Counted from the stretch's first letter, positions 10,300 through 20,409 are shown. The stretch is 64,000 nt of DNA from Solibacillus sp. FSL R5-0449 (GCF_037975215.1 NZ_CP150239.1:2270001-2334000); one strand, 5' to 3'. Notes: a model not told the origin generated them from the sequence alone. A program made the numbers and translations.

Positions 10300-11221
10300 C
10301 TAACTCAGCCTTTACTTTTTGAATTAAGTCAAAGGCACCTTGCTCAGTTAATTTTGCGGCAACTGCTTTACCCACTGCATCCGCATCAGTCCCTGTTAAT
10401 GTTTCCTTATAAAATACAGAAGCATCCGGTGCTGCCACTAAACCTGTTAAAGTTATCGTTTCACCATCAACTGTAGCATAGCCGGCAATCGGCACTTGGC
10501 AGCCGCCATCCATTGCAGCTAAAAATGAACGCTCTGCATGTGCAGTAGTCCATGTTGTGTCATCCGTTAATTTTGCCAGTTGTTCAAGCAGCTCCGCATC
10601 ATCCGCACGGCATTCAATTCCTAATGAACCTTGCGCAACAGCTGGAAGGCAAATATCTGTATCTAAATATTCCGTTACGACATCATCGCTCCAGCCAAGT
10701 CGTTTTAGCCCCGCTGCAGCAAGAATAATGGCATCGAAATCTTCCGTTTCCAGTTTCTTCAGGCGAGTATCGACATTCCCGCGAATCCACTTAATTTCAA
10801 GATCTGGACGTGCCTGTAATAATTGTGCACTGCGGCGTAATGAACTCGTTCCGACGATTGCACCTTTTGGCAGATCGGCAAATTTTACATGACCATTTGA
10901 GATGAATGCATCTCGTGCATCTTCGCGAGGTGGAATACAGCCGATGATCAGTCCTTCAGGCAATACAGCAGGCATATCTTTCATCGAATGCACCGCAAAA
11001 TCGATTTCTTTATCATATAGAGCTTGTTCGATTTCTTTAACGAATAGACCTTTACCTCCAACTTTAGAAAGCTGTACATCTAAAATGCGGTCGCCTTTTG
11101 TTACAATTTCCTTAATTTCAAAATCAAATGGTACGTCAGCTTCTTTCAATTCATTAATAAACCAGTTTGTTTGTGTTAATGCTAATTTACTTTTTCGAGA
11201 TCCTACAATAATTTTTCTCAC
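10289..11221 (-). CDS. hemC: Hydroxymethylbilane synthase (porphobilinogen deaminase)
   Basis: 310 residues. Polymerises four porphobilinogens. The dipyrromethane cofactor cysteine is in [13 protein letters not shown] (about residue 240); [10 protein letters not shown] at the N-terminus and [14 protein letters not shown] are conserved substrate/cofactor segments. Start is GTG at 11221 with GGAG just upstream. Between hemX and hemD in the operon. Confidence 0.97.
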   Translation of the reverse strand: MRKIIVGSRKSKLALTQTNWFINELKEADVPFDFEIKEIVTKGDRILDVQLSKVGGKGLFVKEIEQALYDKEIDFAVHSMKDMPAVLPEGLIIGCIPPREDARDAFISNGHVKFADLPKGAIVGTSSLRRSAQLLQARPDLEIKWIRGNVDTRLKKLETEDFDAIILAAAGLKRLGWSDDVVTEYLDTDICLPAVAQGSLGIECRADDAELLEQLAKLTDDTTWTTAHAERSFLAAMDGGCQVPIAGYATVDGETITLTGLVAAPDASVFYKETLTGTDADAVGKAVAAKLTEQGAFDLIQKVKAELDAE

Positions 11222-11244
11222 GTTACTCCGACCTTTCTATTCTG

Positions 11245-12072
11245 CTAAACCCACAGATGGAAATTTGATAATTTGCTGCCGAGGAAGAAATTAATGACAA
11301 CGAGTAAAAATAAGTAGATATGCACCTGTGCATATACCATGCCGATTAATTTTCCTTTCCGATGCAGCAAAAAGATAATTAAGTAAACAATCGATACGAT
11401 AAACGAGCCTAAAATTTTCACATCGAAAACGGAAACATCCTCTAATGTTAAAAATGCCCATTCTAACCCTAAAATTAAACTTATTAACAGCAATGGAATA
11501 CCAATAATGGTCGATAAATTAATCCACTTAACCATTTGCTGCAGGCTTGGCAATCGTGACCATAAATTCGTTAATTTTTTCTGCTTTAATATGCGATATA
11601 AAATTAAATACAGCAGCGAGAAGACAAACGCAACCGAAAAAGCGGCGTATGACACAATCGCAAAACTGATATGGATTAACAGCATTTCTGAAACTAATGA
11701 ATCACTAACAATCTGATCATTAGTTTGCGGTGCAAATAAATGAATTGTCATAAAGACAAAGCTCAATACATTAATAAAAAACACCGGTAAATCAACTCGT
11801 ACTATACAATGGAGGATAATCGAAAGCGTCGTTAAGAGCCATGCATAAAAGAAGACCCCTTCATACAACGACAAAATCGGAAATCGCTTCGTTTCAATGA
11901 TAAATAAGACGATAAATAATGTTTGCAATACCCAGACGATGGAAACAAACCAGAAGGCTACACGTCTGAATTTCATATTTTTATAAAGGTAGTCTGTAAA
12001 ATAGAGTACGATACAGAGCCCATAGAGAATGATCATGAGCTCATATAATCTTGTCATTACCATTTCTGTCAT
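11245..12072 (-). CDS. hemX: HemX-type membrane protein (CcsA/cytochrome c assembly family)
   Basis: 275 residues with about eight hydrophobic helices, matching the CcsA-related HemX found in Bacillales hem operons. In B. subtilis HemX lowers HemA abundance. AGGAG lies 9 bases before the ATG at 12072; a GTG two codons earlier is the alternative. It is the second gene of the operon, after hemA, but a long hairpin lies between the two genes. Confidence 0.9.
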   Translation of the reverse strand: MTEMVMTRLYELMIILYGLCIVLYFTDYLYKNMKFRRVAFWFVSIVWVLQTLFIVLFIIETKRFPILSLYEGVFFYAWLLTTLSIILHCIVRVDLPVFFINVLSFVFMTIHLFAPQTNDQIVSDSLVSEMLLIHISFAIVSYAAFSVAFVFSLLYLILYRILKQKKLTNLWSRLPSLQQMVKWINLSTIIGIPLLLISLILGLEWAFLTLEDVSVFDVKILGSFIVSIVYLIIFLLHRKGKLIGMVYAQVHIYLFLLVVINFFLGSKLSNFHLWV

Positions 12073-12100
12073 ATGCACCTTCTCCTGATGGAAACTTACT

Positions 12101-12153
12101 AAAAAAAGCGCTTTCGCTATCTATAATTTTACCATATAGATACGAAAACGCTT
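12101..12153 (-). terminator. Long hairpin with T-run between hemA and hemX
   Basis: On the minus strand an approximately 18-bp stem (AAGCGTTTTCGTATCTAT pairing with TATAGATAGCGAAAGCGCTT, two mismatches) is followed by seven T. It sits 59 bases after the hemA stop and would terminate or attenuate transcription before hemX-hemCDBL. Confidence 0.75.
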
Positions 12154-12211
12154 ATGATTTATTTGAATAAAGTGCTTCAATAAGGCTCAATGTCTATTGG
12201 CTATTGTTCAA

Positions 12212-13567
12212 TTAATAAGAGAAACCTGGTTTTAAAGTTGCCTCTTTTGCTGTTTCACTGTTTTTTACTTCCGGGCGTAATTGCTGTACTTCTTGCTGCA
12301 CTTCGTCTTCAATCCCGAAGATTTGCTGGAATAAAGCAAGCTGTGCTTCCGCATTTTTCTCGTTTGCAAGTTCTTTTGCTTGTAGAATCGGCGTTTTCAA
12401 GAGCTGATTAATAATCGATTTTGTATGCTTGTTTAAAATTTTGCGTTCGCGCTCCGTTAAATTCGGCATTTTGTTTTCGATACTCATCATTGTTTCTTCT
12501 TGAATAGATGCCGCTTTTTTGCGTAAAGCAGAAATGACAGGCACGACACCAAGTGTATTAAACCAATCTTTAAATTGAATGATTTCCTCTTGAATCATCG
12601 TGCTAATTTCATTTGCCGCACGTTCCCGTTCTGCCAAGTTGGCTTGTACAATTCCTTGAAGGTCATCAATGTCGTACAGGAATACATTTGGCACATCGCC
12701 AATACGCGGATCTAAATCTCGCGGTACTGCAATATCGACCATAAATAACGGATCGCCTTTACGGAATTTCGCTACATCTTTCATCAAGTCATAATCGATG
12801 ACATAATCAGTAGCCCCAGTTGAACTGATTAAAATATCCGCTTCCAGCAGCGTACATTGCAGCTCATTCATCGCTTTGGCATCACCGTCAAACTTCGATG
12901 CCAAATTTTGAGCTTTTTCAAATGTACGGTTAATTACCGTTACTTTTCCTACACCATTTCCGTACAGGTTTTGAATCGCAAGCTCACCCATTTTCCCTGC
13001 ACCTAAAATGGCTACATGCTTATCTTTTAAAGAACCGAAGATTTTTTTGGCAAGCTCCACGGCAGCATAAGAAACCGAAACAGCATTTTCCCCAATCGCT
13101 GTTTCACTATGTGCGCGTTTTGCGAATGTTACGGCCTGTTTAAATAATTGGTTATAAACTGTACCAGTTGTCCCAATTTCCTGACCTTGTAAAAAACTTT
13201 TCTTTACTTGTCCTAAAATTTGCGTTTCCCCAAGCACCATGGAATCGATACCAGCCGTTACACGGAATAAATGGTTTAATGACTCATCTTCTTCACGGAT
13301 GAATAAGTGATCTTCAAATTGTTCCATCGGTATGTTAAACCAGTTCGCCAAAAATTGCTTAACATAATAGCGACCAGTGTGTAATTGATCGACAACCGCA
13401 TAAATTTCAGTACGGTTACAAGTAGAGATTATTACATTTTCCAATATGCTTTTTTGTTTTTGCAGCGCTTCCATAGCATTCGGAAGATCCGATTCGATAA
13501 ATGAGAGCTTTTCACGAATTTCTACTGGCGCTGTTTTATAATTCAGGCCTACTACTAATGTATGCAT
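12212..13567 (-). CDS. hemA: Glutamyl-tRNA reductase
   Basis: 451 residues. NADPH-dependent reduction of glutamyl-tRNA to glutamate-1-semialdehyde, first committed step of C5 haem synthesis. The catalytic cysteine is in [13 protein letters not shown] near residue 50; the nucleotide fold reads [11 protein letters not shown] near 190; a C-terminal helical dimerisation domain follows. Start [10 protein letters not shown] matches the family; the GGAGG is only 3 bases from this ATG, so an in-frame GTG four codons upstream is possible. A PerR-like palindrome lies about 250 bases upstream. Confidence 0.97.
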   Translation of the reverse strand: MHTLVVGLNYKTAPVEIREKLSFIESDLPNAMEALQKQKSILENVIISTCNRTEIYAVVDQLHTGRYYVKQFLANWFNIPMEQFEDHLFIREEDESLNHLFRVTAGIDSMVLGETQILGQVKKSFLQGQEIGTTGTVYNQLFKQAVTFAKRAHSETAIGENAVSVSYAAVELAKKIFGSLKDKHVAILGAGKMGELAIQNLYGNGVGKVTVINRTFEKAQNLASKFDGDAKAMNELQCTLLEADILISSTGATDYVIDYDLMKDVAKFRKGDPLFMVDIAVPRDLDPRIGDVPNVFLYDIDDLQGIVQANLAERERAANEISTMIQEEIIQFKDWFNTLGVVPVISALRKKAASIQEETMMSIENKMPNLTERERKILNKHTKSIINQLLKTPILQAKELANEKNAEAQLALFQQIFGIEDEVQQEVQQLRPEVKNSETAKEATLKPGFSY

Positions 13568-13815
13568 GAACCTCCACACCTCACACGTTCTAATTCATAG
13601 TTTTTATTGTAACATAATGACAGCATGATTCTAGCTTAGTTTGTGAACATGCTTTGAAAGTATTTACTAAACGTATTTAATTAAATCCAAAACGACTTTA
13701 AAATTGTCAGTAAATGTTTAAATCTTTGTATCTATACCCTAACTTCAGAAAAATACATCTTGTCACAGAGCGTGCAAGATGAAATCTTTTCGGAAAAGAA
13801 ATTTATATTGTTAAA

Positions 13816-13830
13816 TTAGAATTATTCTAA
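13816..13830. promoter_or_regulatory. PerR/Fur-type 7-1-7 palindrome upstream of hemA
   Basis: TTAGAAT-T-ATTCTAA is a perfect 7-1-7 inverted repeat, two symmetric changes from the PerR consensus TTATAATNATTATAA. B. subtilis hemA is in the PerR regulon. It lies in the 345-base gap between hemA and the surface-protein gene (13568-13912), about 250 bases before the hemA start. Apart from this and the terminator at 13875-13905, that AT-rich gap shows no gene. Confidence 0.65.
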
Positions 13831-13874
13831 TGTAAGTCTAACAAAGTTCGACACAGATTTCAATCATTCAAACC

Positions 13875-13905
13875 AAAAAAGAAGCTCACTTTATGAGTGA
13901 GCCTC
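13875..13905 (-). terminator. Terminator of the surface-protein cluster
   Basis: Minus strand GAGGCTCACTC, loop ATAA, AGTGAGCTTC, then TTTTTT, 8 bases past the stop of the SLH/vWA gene. Confidence 0.85.
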
Positions 13906-13912
13906 TATTTTG

Positions 13913-16873
13913 TCACATATTATGAATTTTAGTCCCTATTACCTTTCCTGTTGCATCAAGTGCCTGGAATTCCACTTCAACATATAAATCAAATTCCGGG
14001 AACTCATACAGGTTCGGTCGATGCATATAGCGAGAAGAACCTCGTGCCGGCAAGTCATATTTAACATCGCCACTTGGTGAAATGAATACAACGCGTACAC
14101 CTTTTACATTGTCGCATCCAGTATTCACATCCGCTAATATAGTTACTTTTGATGTTTCGATCCGCACATCCGTATTATTGAAGATTGTATCTCCTACTAA
14201 ACAACTATTGTTCATCACAGGTGTTTTACATAAAATCGTTGTAATAATCGCCTGCAATGAGCTGTGCAGGTTTTCAATCGATGTAATATTTTGATACGTA
14301 CCCTTTGTTTCGGAAGAAATATCTTTCAGTATTTTTTCGTTTACCGTTGTATATGAACCAACCGATACAGTGTGAATCGCAATCCCTTTATTTTTGGCAT
14401 CATTCAGCACTTTTTCAAGCCCGTTACTGTTAGAATTACCATCTGTTACAAGGACAATGGCTTTACTTGTATACTGGTTTGTCGTGAAGTTAGCGATTGC
14501 CGTTTCAAGGGCTTTCACAATATTTGTCGACCGGTTTTCATTTTTGTACGTCAATAAGCTGTCAATACTTGAAACGACATCCGCTTTATCTGTCGCTTCG
14601 TGATTTGGTCGATTATTGAAACGATACACATGACTTGGATTTGCCCCGATTTGTTTAATCGTTTGCTTCACTTTGTTTGCTGTATAATTTTTTGCATCTC
14701 GCGCTTTCATCGAACCAGAGTGGTCTACGACGAACATCACTTCGGATTCAACGGCACATAAATTGTTTTCATAGCGCGGATTGGCAAAGATTTGTTCAGA
14801 GACCGTTGTATTTTTCAGGCTCTGGATGACTTTATCATAACGGGGATCCAAATCGATCAAGCGTGCCTTAACTTGTGATTTTCCATATAGGATATCGTCA
14901 AAGTATACGACAGCAGAGCCGCGGCTGCCTGTGCCGTTATTATAGTCTTTCGTGTTTGTATCAAATGATACAACACGTGTTTTGCCGTTAAATGTCACTT
15001 CCACTGTTCCTTTATAGTCAGTAATAATTACCCCGCCCGGTGCGACAAGGTTGATGATTACTTTTGTATAACGATCCATACCATCCGGACGTTGCTGCAG
15101 TTCTTTTCCTGCAAGTAATACTTTAACTTTTGCAACGGCACCTTCCAGCTTCCCGATTACGTCCGCATAATCTTTACGCAATAAATTCTTGTCGATTTGA
15201 CCTAAACGATCATACATCGCTTTAATGACCTCTACCGATTCTTCATGTGCTAATGTTACCTGATCAGCAATCGGTAAAAACTTGTCCGTTAAATAAATAA
15301 TGACCGCATGGAGCATCGAATCGAATGCTTTAGTGTCTTCTTCACTCATAACACCTTGCAAATCATATGTTGCTCGTCCCTCATTGTTGACCGTGTACAT
15401 CACTTTAGCACTGCCAAGACCGCCCCAGGAAGACTCCTCTTTTGGCCCTTCAATCATATAGTCGAGAATTTGTTCGAACAGCCAAACCGAAATAATTTGA
15501 CCTTCCAGCTTCAGATCCGCATTTCCGTACTGAATTTCCTTGGAAGTAACTTCACCTTGAGTCAGTTTCCCGTCAGCTGTTGTATAGTTTTCCCATTTAG
15601 ATCCTGTCATCAGTTTTAAATCGGGATCGTAATCTGAAATGGTAATAACCCCATTTTGTGTAAATGGTACTGTCGTTGTCCCTATAACACCTTGTGGTAA
15701 TGCCGGTAATGGGCGTACGCCAGGATCAACCGTTCCGCCGTTCCATTCTGTCTGTTCCGGATCAAACACTTCATAAGTAATTCGAAGTTCCGCTTTCGGT
15801 ACATAGCGGACAGATGCTTCAATGACCTGATTTTTATATGTGTAATATTTTTCTGATGGATTAATCATCTCAAAGCGGATTGTATCGACTACTGATTTTG
15901 TCAAAGCAGGTGCCGTTACATAGACGCTAAGCTGTGGTCCATCAGTATAAACTGTTGTTGATTGACCGCTTGTACTTGTATTCGTTTCCGATACTTTTGC
16001 CCCGGCTTTTGAAGTCACCTTAAATGCCAATGATTCATCATATGAAATGTCATTACCGTAACTATCACGCAAATCAATCGTAATTAAAGTTGAATCGACG
16101 CCGTTTGCTGTAAGTTCTTCGTTTTCTACATTTATCTTTTTAACCGCTTTATAAACATCAGGACGTGTCGCTTTATCATCCGTGTTTTTACCCGGAGTTG
16201 TCGGAATCGTCACAGTACCGTTCTTACTCTCAACAAAGTTCACAGGTAATGTAATTTTATTGTTATCTTTGCCTGATGGAGCACTTGCCAGGCCTTCAAT
16301 CGCCAACTTCCCTTGTTGATTGATGCGGTACATGAAGACCGCCATATCACCGCGATTAATATTGCGTGTCGGCTTATAGTCTTCATAAGTTCGTTTTCCT
16401 GTTGTACCTGTTGTAATTTCATTCATATATAAATATCTGACTGCCTGGATTTCGGATAAATCAAGACCATTTACCGCCGCATAGAGCCTTGCAAAGTGGC
16501 CACGTGAAATATTGGCATTGCGCTTTGATTTATTATCCACGCCATATAACGGGATATTCAAATCACCATAATATTCATAAAGCATATCTTTATCATTTGT
16601 ATTGAAATGATAGTTTTTGTCCATCTTTGCTAAAAACTGCAGCATCTGCCATTCCATCACGAGTGTGCCGGATTGGAACTTATTGCCTTTATACAACTGC
16701 AAATAATCATTATCAATTGTCCACTTGGCTGCTTTATACTTCGAATTTTTTTGTGATATATCCGAAATTTTCTTGCTTGCAGCTTCCGTTTCCGTAGCAC
16801 CAAACGGAAATACTACGGAAAATACAAGAAGACAACTGAGCAGCATGGCCATTATTTTTTTCATCTTACTCAT
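13913..16873 (-). CDS. Secreted SLH-type protein with Ig-like and von Willebrand factor A domains
   Basis: 986 residues. Signal peptide at residues 1-31 (MKKIMAMLLSCLLVFSVV...ETEA). Residues about 35-200 look like diverged SLH repeats (VMEWQMLQFLAKM; NISRGHFARLYAAVNGLD; NINRGDMAVFMYRINQQG). An invasin-like Ig segment follows (VENEELTANGVDSTLITIDLRDSYGN, about 245-330). A vWA domain spans about 708-880, with an intact MIDAS: DHSGSM, the threonine in STNIVKAL, and VTDG. Exported and probably wall-bound, with metal-dependent adhesion as a family role. Last gene of a three-gene surface cluster. Start chosen by GGGG 8 bases upstream. Confidence 0.85.
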   Translation of the reverse strand: MSKMKKIMAMLLSCLLVFSVVFPFGATETEAASKKISDISQKNSKYKAAKWTIDNDYLQLYKGNKFQSGTLVMEWQMLQFLAKMDKNYHFNTNDKDMLYEYYGDLNIPLYGVDNKSKRNANISRGHFARLYAAVNGLDLSEIQAVRYLYMNEITTGTTGKRTYEDYKPTRNINRGDMAVFMYRINQQGKLAIEGLASAPSGKDNNKITLPVNFVESKNGTVTIPTTPGKNTDDKATRPDVYKAVKKINVENEELTANGVDSTLITIDLRDSYGNDISYDESLAFKVTSKAGAKVSETNTSTSGQSTTVYTDGPQLSVYVTAPALTKSVVDTIRFEMINPSEKYYTYKNQVIEASVRYVPKAELRITYEVFDPEQTEWNGGTVDPGVRPLPALPQGVIGTTTVPFTQNGVITISDYDPDLKLMTGSKWENYTTADGKLTQGEVTSKEIQYGNADLKLEGQIISVWLFEQILDYMIEGPKEESSWGGLGSAKVMYTVNNEGRATYDLQGVMSEEDTKAFDSMLHAVIIYLTDKFLPIADQVTLAHEESVEVIKAMYDRLGQIDKNLLRKDYADVIGKLEGAVAKVKVLLAGKELQQRPDGMDRYTKVIINLVAPGGVIITDYKGTVEVTFNGKTRVVSFDTNTKDYNNGTGSRGSAVVYFDDILYGKSQVKARLIDLDPRYDKVIQSLKNTTVSEQIFANPRYENNLCAVESEVMFVVDHSGSMKARDAKNYTANKVKQTIKQIGANPSHVYRFNNRPNHEATDKADVVSSIDSLLTYKNENRSTNIVKALETAIANFTTNQYTSKAIVLVTDGNSNSNGLEKVLNDAKNKGIAIHTVSVGSYTTVNEKILKDISSETKGTYQNITSIENLHSSLQAIITTILCKTPVMNNSCLVGDTIFNNTDVRIETSKVTILADVNTGCDNVKGVRVVFISPSGDVKYDLPARGSSRYMHRPNLYEFPEFDLYVEVEFQALDATGKVIGTKIHNM

Positions 16874-16885
16874 GTTTGCAACCCC

Positions 16886-18319
16886 TTAGTTAAAGAACAG
16901 AATATTGTCACGGTAATTCTCTTTTAAATCTGATTCTAAATAACGTAAAAATCGTTCAATAATCGCAGAAGATTGTGCACGTGTCAATGTAGCTTTCGGA
17001 TTGAAATAACCGTCACTTCCTGACATTAATCCTAACTCTGTCGCGACATAGATTGCATCGCGTGCATAATCCGTAATTTTATAGTCGTCTTTATAGTCTG
17101 TTGTATAGCCCGGTTCAGGCGCTTTTCCTTCCAGCCCCAGTGCACGCACTAAAATTGTTGCTGCCTGCTGGCGTGTTAAAAAACCGTCGGGATCAAATGT
17201 CGTTGGGTTTTTCCCTTTAATAACACCTTTATCAACAGTCGCTACTAAATAATTGTAATCTTTTTCTGTACGTTTCACGTCTTTAAAAATAGATGGTTGT
17301 GTCTTTTTGCGGTTCGTTTCTTCCAATACACGAAGGTCGATTGCTTTACCAATAGCAACTGCAAAATCGTAGCGCTGTACAGGTGTATTTGGTGAATAGA
17401 AGTTCGATTGATCATCCAATATGCCAAGTGAATACAGTTTTTCAATCTGCTCACGTGCCCAGTTGGAAGATAAATCACGGAATTTAGGGATTTTCAGCAT
17501 TTCCAGCTTCGGCATATAATCGATATTGCTTGCGACCGTTCCCTCGCTATCAGGCAAATCATATTCATATTCCGATAGCGAATCGGCTGAGCTAATCGTT
17601 TTATAGTTGCCGTAAAAACTGGATAAAGATGCATCGCTTTCGTTATATTCCAATGTACGTGACTTGGATGTCGATACTTTGTTGTTCACTGTCCCGATCG
17701 TCCCGTCATCAAATTCAATCTCAAAATCTGTAATTTGTGTTTCTGTAGCTCCCCAGAAGTTTTCATATCCTTCGTTTCGGCTATCTGCATGTACTGTTAT
17801 CGTTTTTGTCACAGCATTTTTGCCACGGCCTGTTGTTTCGGTATATGTTTTGCGGGCAATCGCATTGCCTGAATAATAGTCGGATGCCGGCCGTTTGTCT
17901 GTAATCGTACTTTTAGACAGCTGATAATCCGCCAGTGTAAATGTTCTTTCGCCAACTGTAATTTTCTCAGTAAATTTAGTAACCTCACCCGTTGCCGAAC
18001 TTTGCCCTACTTGGTCATAGTTCGTCACATCGTATGTATACGTAAAATTTCGTGTCAGCTTCTCTCCATTAGGTCCAGCCAATGTAAACTTGTATGTTTC
18101 AGTTAACTTGCCTTTTGACTCTTTCGTAGAAATCGTTGCATTTTTATTTGTACCTGTAAATTTAATCGGCTTTCCTGTTAAGAAAAAGTATTCTTCATAT
18201 TCATATTCATTTTTAATACCGCCTGTTAAATCAATAGATTGTGCGGAACTCAGTGAAGGGAGCAGCATCAGAAAAAATGAGCATGCCAGTAGGAAGGTGA
18301 AGCAAAGTTTCTTTCTCAC
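16886..18319 (-). CDS. Secreted protein with three C-terminal SLH domains
   Basis: 477 residues from a GTG with GGGGGAC 6-8 bases upstream; this places the start directly at a normal signal peptide (RKKLCFTFLLACSFFLMLLPSLSSAQS). An in-frame ATG five codons earlier is the alternative. The first ~270 residues form an unrecognised beta-rich region rich in Thr/Ser/Tyr. The last ~190 residues are three SLH repeats (FRDLSSNWAREQIEKLYSLGIL; FKDVKRTEKDYNYLVATVDKGVI; ARDAIYVATELGLMSG), which bind pyruvylated secondary cell wall polymer. Twelve bases precede the SLH/vWA gene, suggesting one operon. Confidence 0.85.
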   Translation of the reverse strand: MRKKLCFTFLLACSFFLMLLPSLSSAQSIDLTGGIKNEYEYEEYFFLTGKPIKFTGTNKNATISTKESKGKLTETYKFTLAGPNGEKLTRNFTYTYDVTNYDQVGQSSATGEVTKFTEKITVGERTFTLADYQLSKSTITDKRPASDYYSGNAIARKTYTETTGRGKNAVTKTITVHADSRNEGYENFWGATETQITDFEIEFDDGTIGTVNNKVSTSKSRTLEYNESDASLSSFYGNYKTISSADSLSEYEYDLPDSEGTVASNIDYMPKLEMLKIPKFRDLSSNWAREQIEKLYSLGILDDQSNFYSPNTPVQRYDFAVAIGKAIDLRVLEETNRKKTQPSIFKDVKRTEKDYNYLVATVDKGVIKGKNPTTFDPDGFLTRQQAATILVRALGLEGKAPEPGYTTDYKDDYKITDYARDAIYVATELGLMSGSDGYFNPKATLTRAQSSAIIERFLRYLESDLKENYRDNILFFN

Positions 18320-18360
18320 AAATTCGTCCCCCATTTCTTTAAAATCATTTTAGTTTAAAT

Positions 18361-18388
18361 GGTGTGCGGGAAAATGCTCCCGCACACC
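18361..18388. terminator. Strong GC-rich hairpin between surface genes
   Basis: Perfect 10-bp stem GGTGTGCGGG / CCCGCACACC with an 8-base loop. The T-run is on the plus-strand side (CTTTTTAAA) and weak on the minus side (ATTTAAAC), although both flanking genes are on the minus strand. It may act as a partial terminator, a processing signal or an mRNA stabiliser. Confidence 0.6.
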
Positions 18389-18396
18389 TTTTTAAA

Positions 18397-20091
18397 TTAG
18401 TTCACTAATAGTACATAGACCTCCGATGTAGAGCGTGCAATCGCTGTTACATGATCTGCCTTATGAATATCAGTAATGTCGATAACTTCCCCATCTTTAA
18501 TAATCATCGCTTTAGACAGGTCGAGTGAAAGTGAACCGGAACGGTAGCTCCAATGACCATCCTTGCTCCACTGGCTACTGTTAACAACAGATATCTTTTT
18601 CGTATTGAAATTAATCGAACTTGCACGGCCAGTTAATGTTAACGTAGCCAGTTTTTCATTTGGCACAAAATGAATGCCTTCAATATGACCATCATTTACA
18701 AAGAAATATCCGTAGTATGGATTTGGTGAATTTGTGTAATTATCATATAAATCGAGATCCAGTTCCGGAATGACTTTAAATTGCTTCGTTCCATCCAGTT
18801 CTGATGCGATTGTTGAATTACTGAAAGCAAATGATGTAATGGATTTATCCGTATTCCAGAAATGATTATCGAAGCGTTGTAAATCTGATAATTCCACTTC
18901 ATAAGCATCTAAATCCGCCACATCAATTCGGCCAAAGTAAAGTTTGTATTTCGATAGATTTGGTGCTAAATAAGCATCATTTGTAATATTGACGATATGG
19001 GCATAATCACTCTTAGTCGCCCCATCCGTTAATACAAACGCCGTTGTCGAGATTGGTTTTTGTGCTAAATCAAGCGCAATAAGGCCTTCTGGTTCTACTA
19101 AACGGCCATTGCGGATTAAAATCGAACCGTTATGGTAATTTAATTTTAAAGAGTTTTTAAGTTGTAGCGTGTTTACACCAAGATTGACACTTGTAATAGG
19201 TTGATAGAATGTACGCTCATTTTTAGCTAATACAATAATCTTATCGATTACTTCTTTGCTGAACTGAGTTTTAGTTACAAAATATAGTTCACTATTTTTA
19301 TAGTTTTTCAGTTGGCTTTTTGAAATTTTCTTATTCCCTACATAAATGCTTGTATTATTTGTAAAATTGAATGTTGCCTGTGTTTTTGTTCTTACTGTTC
19401 CAAAACGCCAGTTTAGTAAAGGATGGGCATTTTTAACATTTAGTGAATTTTTGTTAGTATTAACTGTATTTAAATCTGCTTTATATAACTCCGTTACCAT
19501 ATTGGCTGTGCTCATAATCGTAATTTCAGCGATGCGGGAAGTATTGGCTGTTGCAAATTTTAAGCGGACACGGTCTCCTACATAAAGTGTGCTTAAATCT
19601 ACTGATGAGTTTCCTTTGAACACTTCCGTATTATTTGTCACTGTATAATTTTTCGTTGAAGAGCCATCGATTTTTACACGGATCTGCAAACCGTTCGGAT
19701 CAATCTGTGTCACAGCACCGGTTACTTGTTTGCTGTTTTCGACGATTGAACCGCCTTCTACATTTGTAGAACCACGCATTTCAGTAATTTTGCCTAAGTT
19801 TAATTTAATCGTGACACTCATGCCTGCTTTAAACCCTGCAATTGTTGTCAGCGTATTATTAATATAGTATTTCTGCGTATTTGCAAGATTAAATGTTGCG
19901 GTTTTCCCTGCGCTGTTTTTTAATGTGACACTTTTTAATGTTCGTGTGACATTCCCTTTCTTATCCTCGGTTTCATTATAATTTGCTTTCATAAATGTAT
20001 ATGTATTTGATGCTTCAGCTTGCTGCCCTGTTGGTAAGATTGCTAAAGCAAAAGTAATTGCCATCAATACGGTAATGATTTTTTTAAGCAA
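18397..20091 (-). CDS. Secreted protein of unknown function, repeat-like beta structure
   Basis: 564 residues with a signal peptide (MLKKIITVLMAITFALAILPTGQQAEA). I do not recognise a named family. Short segments alternating hydrophobic and polar residues recur with the pattern 'K-x-Y-x-N-N/T-x-x-T/S' followed by 'L..G..V.L', e.g. KYYINNTLTTIAGFKAGMSVTI, KNYTVTNNTEVF...LYVGDRVRL and ATFNFTNNTSIYVGNKK, suggesting tandem small beta modules. No SLH repeat, sortase motif or membrane anchor is visible. It is the first gene of the surface cluster; the other two members have SLH anchors, so a role on or in the envelope is inferred only from context. Confidence 0.8.
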   Translation of the reverse strand: MLKKIITVLMAITFALAILPTGQQAEASNTYTFMKANYNETEDKKGNVTRTLKSVTLKNSAGKTATFNLANTQKYYINNTLTTIAGFKAGMSVTIKLNLGKITEMRGSTNVEGGSIVENSKQVTGAVTQIDPNGLQIRVKIDGSSTKNYTVTNNTEVFKGNSSVDLSTLYVGDRVRLKFATANTSRIAEITIMSTANMVTELYKADLNTVNTNKNSLNVKNAHPLLNWRFGTVRTKTQATFNFTNNTSIYVGNKKISKSQLKNYKNSELYFVTKTQFSKEVIDKIIVLAKNERTFYQPITSVNLGVNTLQLKNSLKLNYHNGSILIRNGRLVEPEGLIALDLAQKPISTTAFVLTDGATKSDYAHIVNITNDAYLAPNLSKYKLYFGRIDVADLDAYEVELSDLQRFDNHFWNTDKSITSFAFSNSTIASELDGTKQFKVIPELDLDLYDNYTNSPNPYYGYFFVNDGHIEGIHFVPNEKLATLTLTGRASSINFNTKKISVVNSSQWSKDGHWSYRSGSLSLDLSKAMIIKDGEVIDITDIHKADHVTAIARSTSEVYVLLVN

Positions 20092-20235
20092 TTTTTCCGC
20101 CTCCTTCTCTCAGTAACTTTTCTTTTTAATCAAAGTAAACGCCTGAAAATATTTGTATTTAATCCCAAATATTGTTGCAGGACCTATATAAGTGTAACAA
20201 ATTTGCCGACTATTGGCATTGGTTGTCGAAATTAT

Positions 20236-20409
20236 TTATACGGAAATATCGATTGTTTTACCTAATACGGGGTGTGACGCATCGATCACTTCGACTATTT
20301 GTTCCGCATTTTCTTGCTGAAACTCCATCACTTTTTTCGTCATGGCCAATGAAACATCATGAATCAATTCATTTTGTTTCATCGACATCGCTAATGCAGC
20401 AATATCCAA
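20236..20409 (-). CDS. YjfB-family small protein
   Basis: 57 residues from a TTG start with AGGAGG 6 bases upstream; longer in-frame starts lack a ribosome site. The sequence begins (M)DIAALAMSMKQNELI and ends SHPVLGKTIDISV, the layout of the YjfB family (annotated as putative motility proteins in Bacillales). Mostly helical and hydrophilic. It is monocistronic between the surface cluster and engB. The function of the family is not established. Confidence 0.75.
   Translation of the reverse strand: MDIAALAMSMKQNELIHDVSLAMTKKVMEFQQENAEQIVEVIDASHPVLGKTIDISV

Noticed and set aside
10902-11294. 130-residue plus-strand frame over hemC/hemX
   Set aside because: Antisense shadow of hemC with shadow-like composition and no ribosome site.
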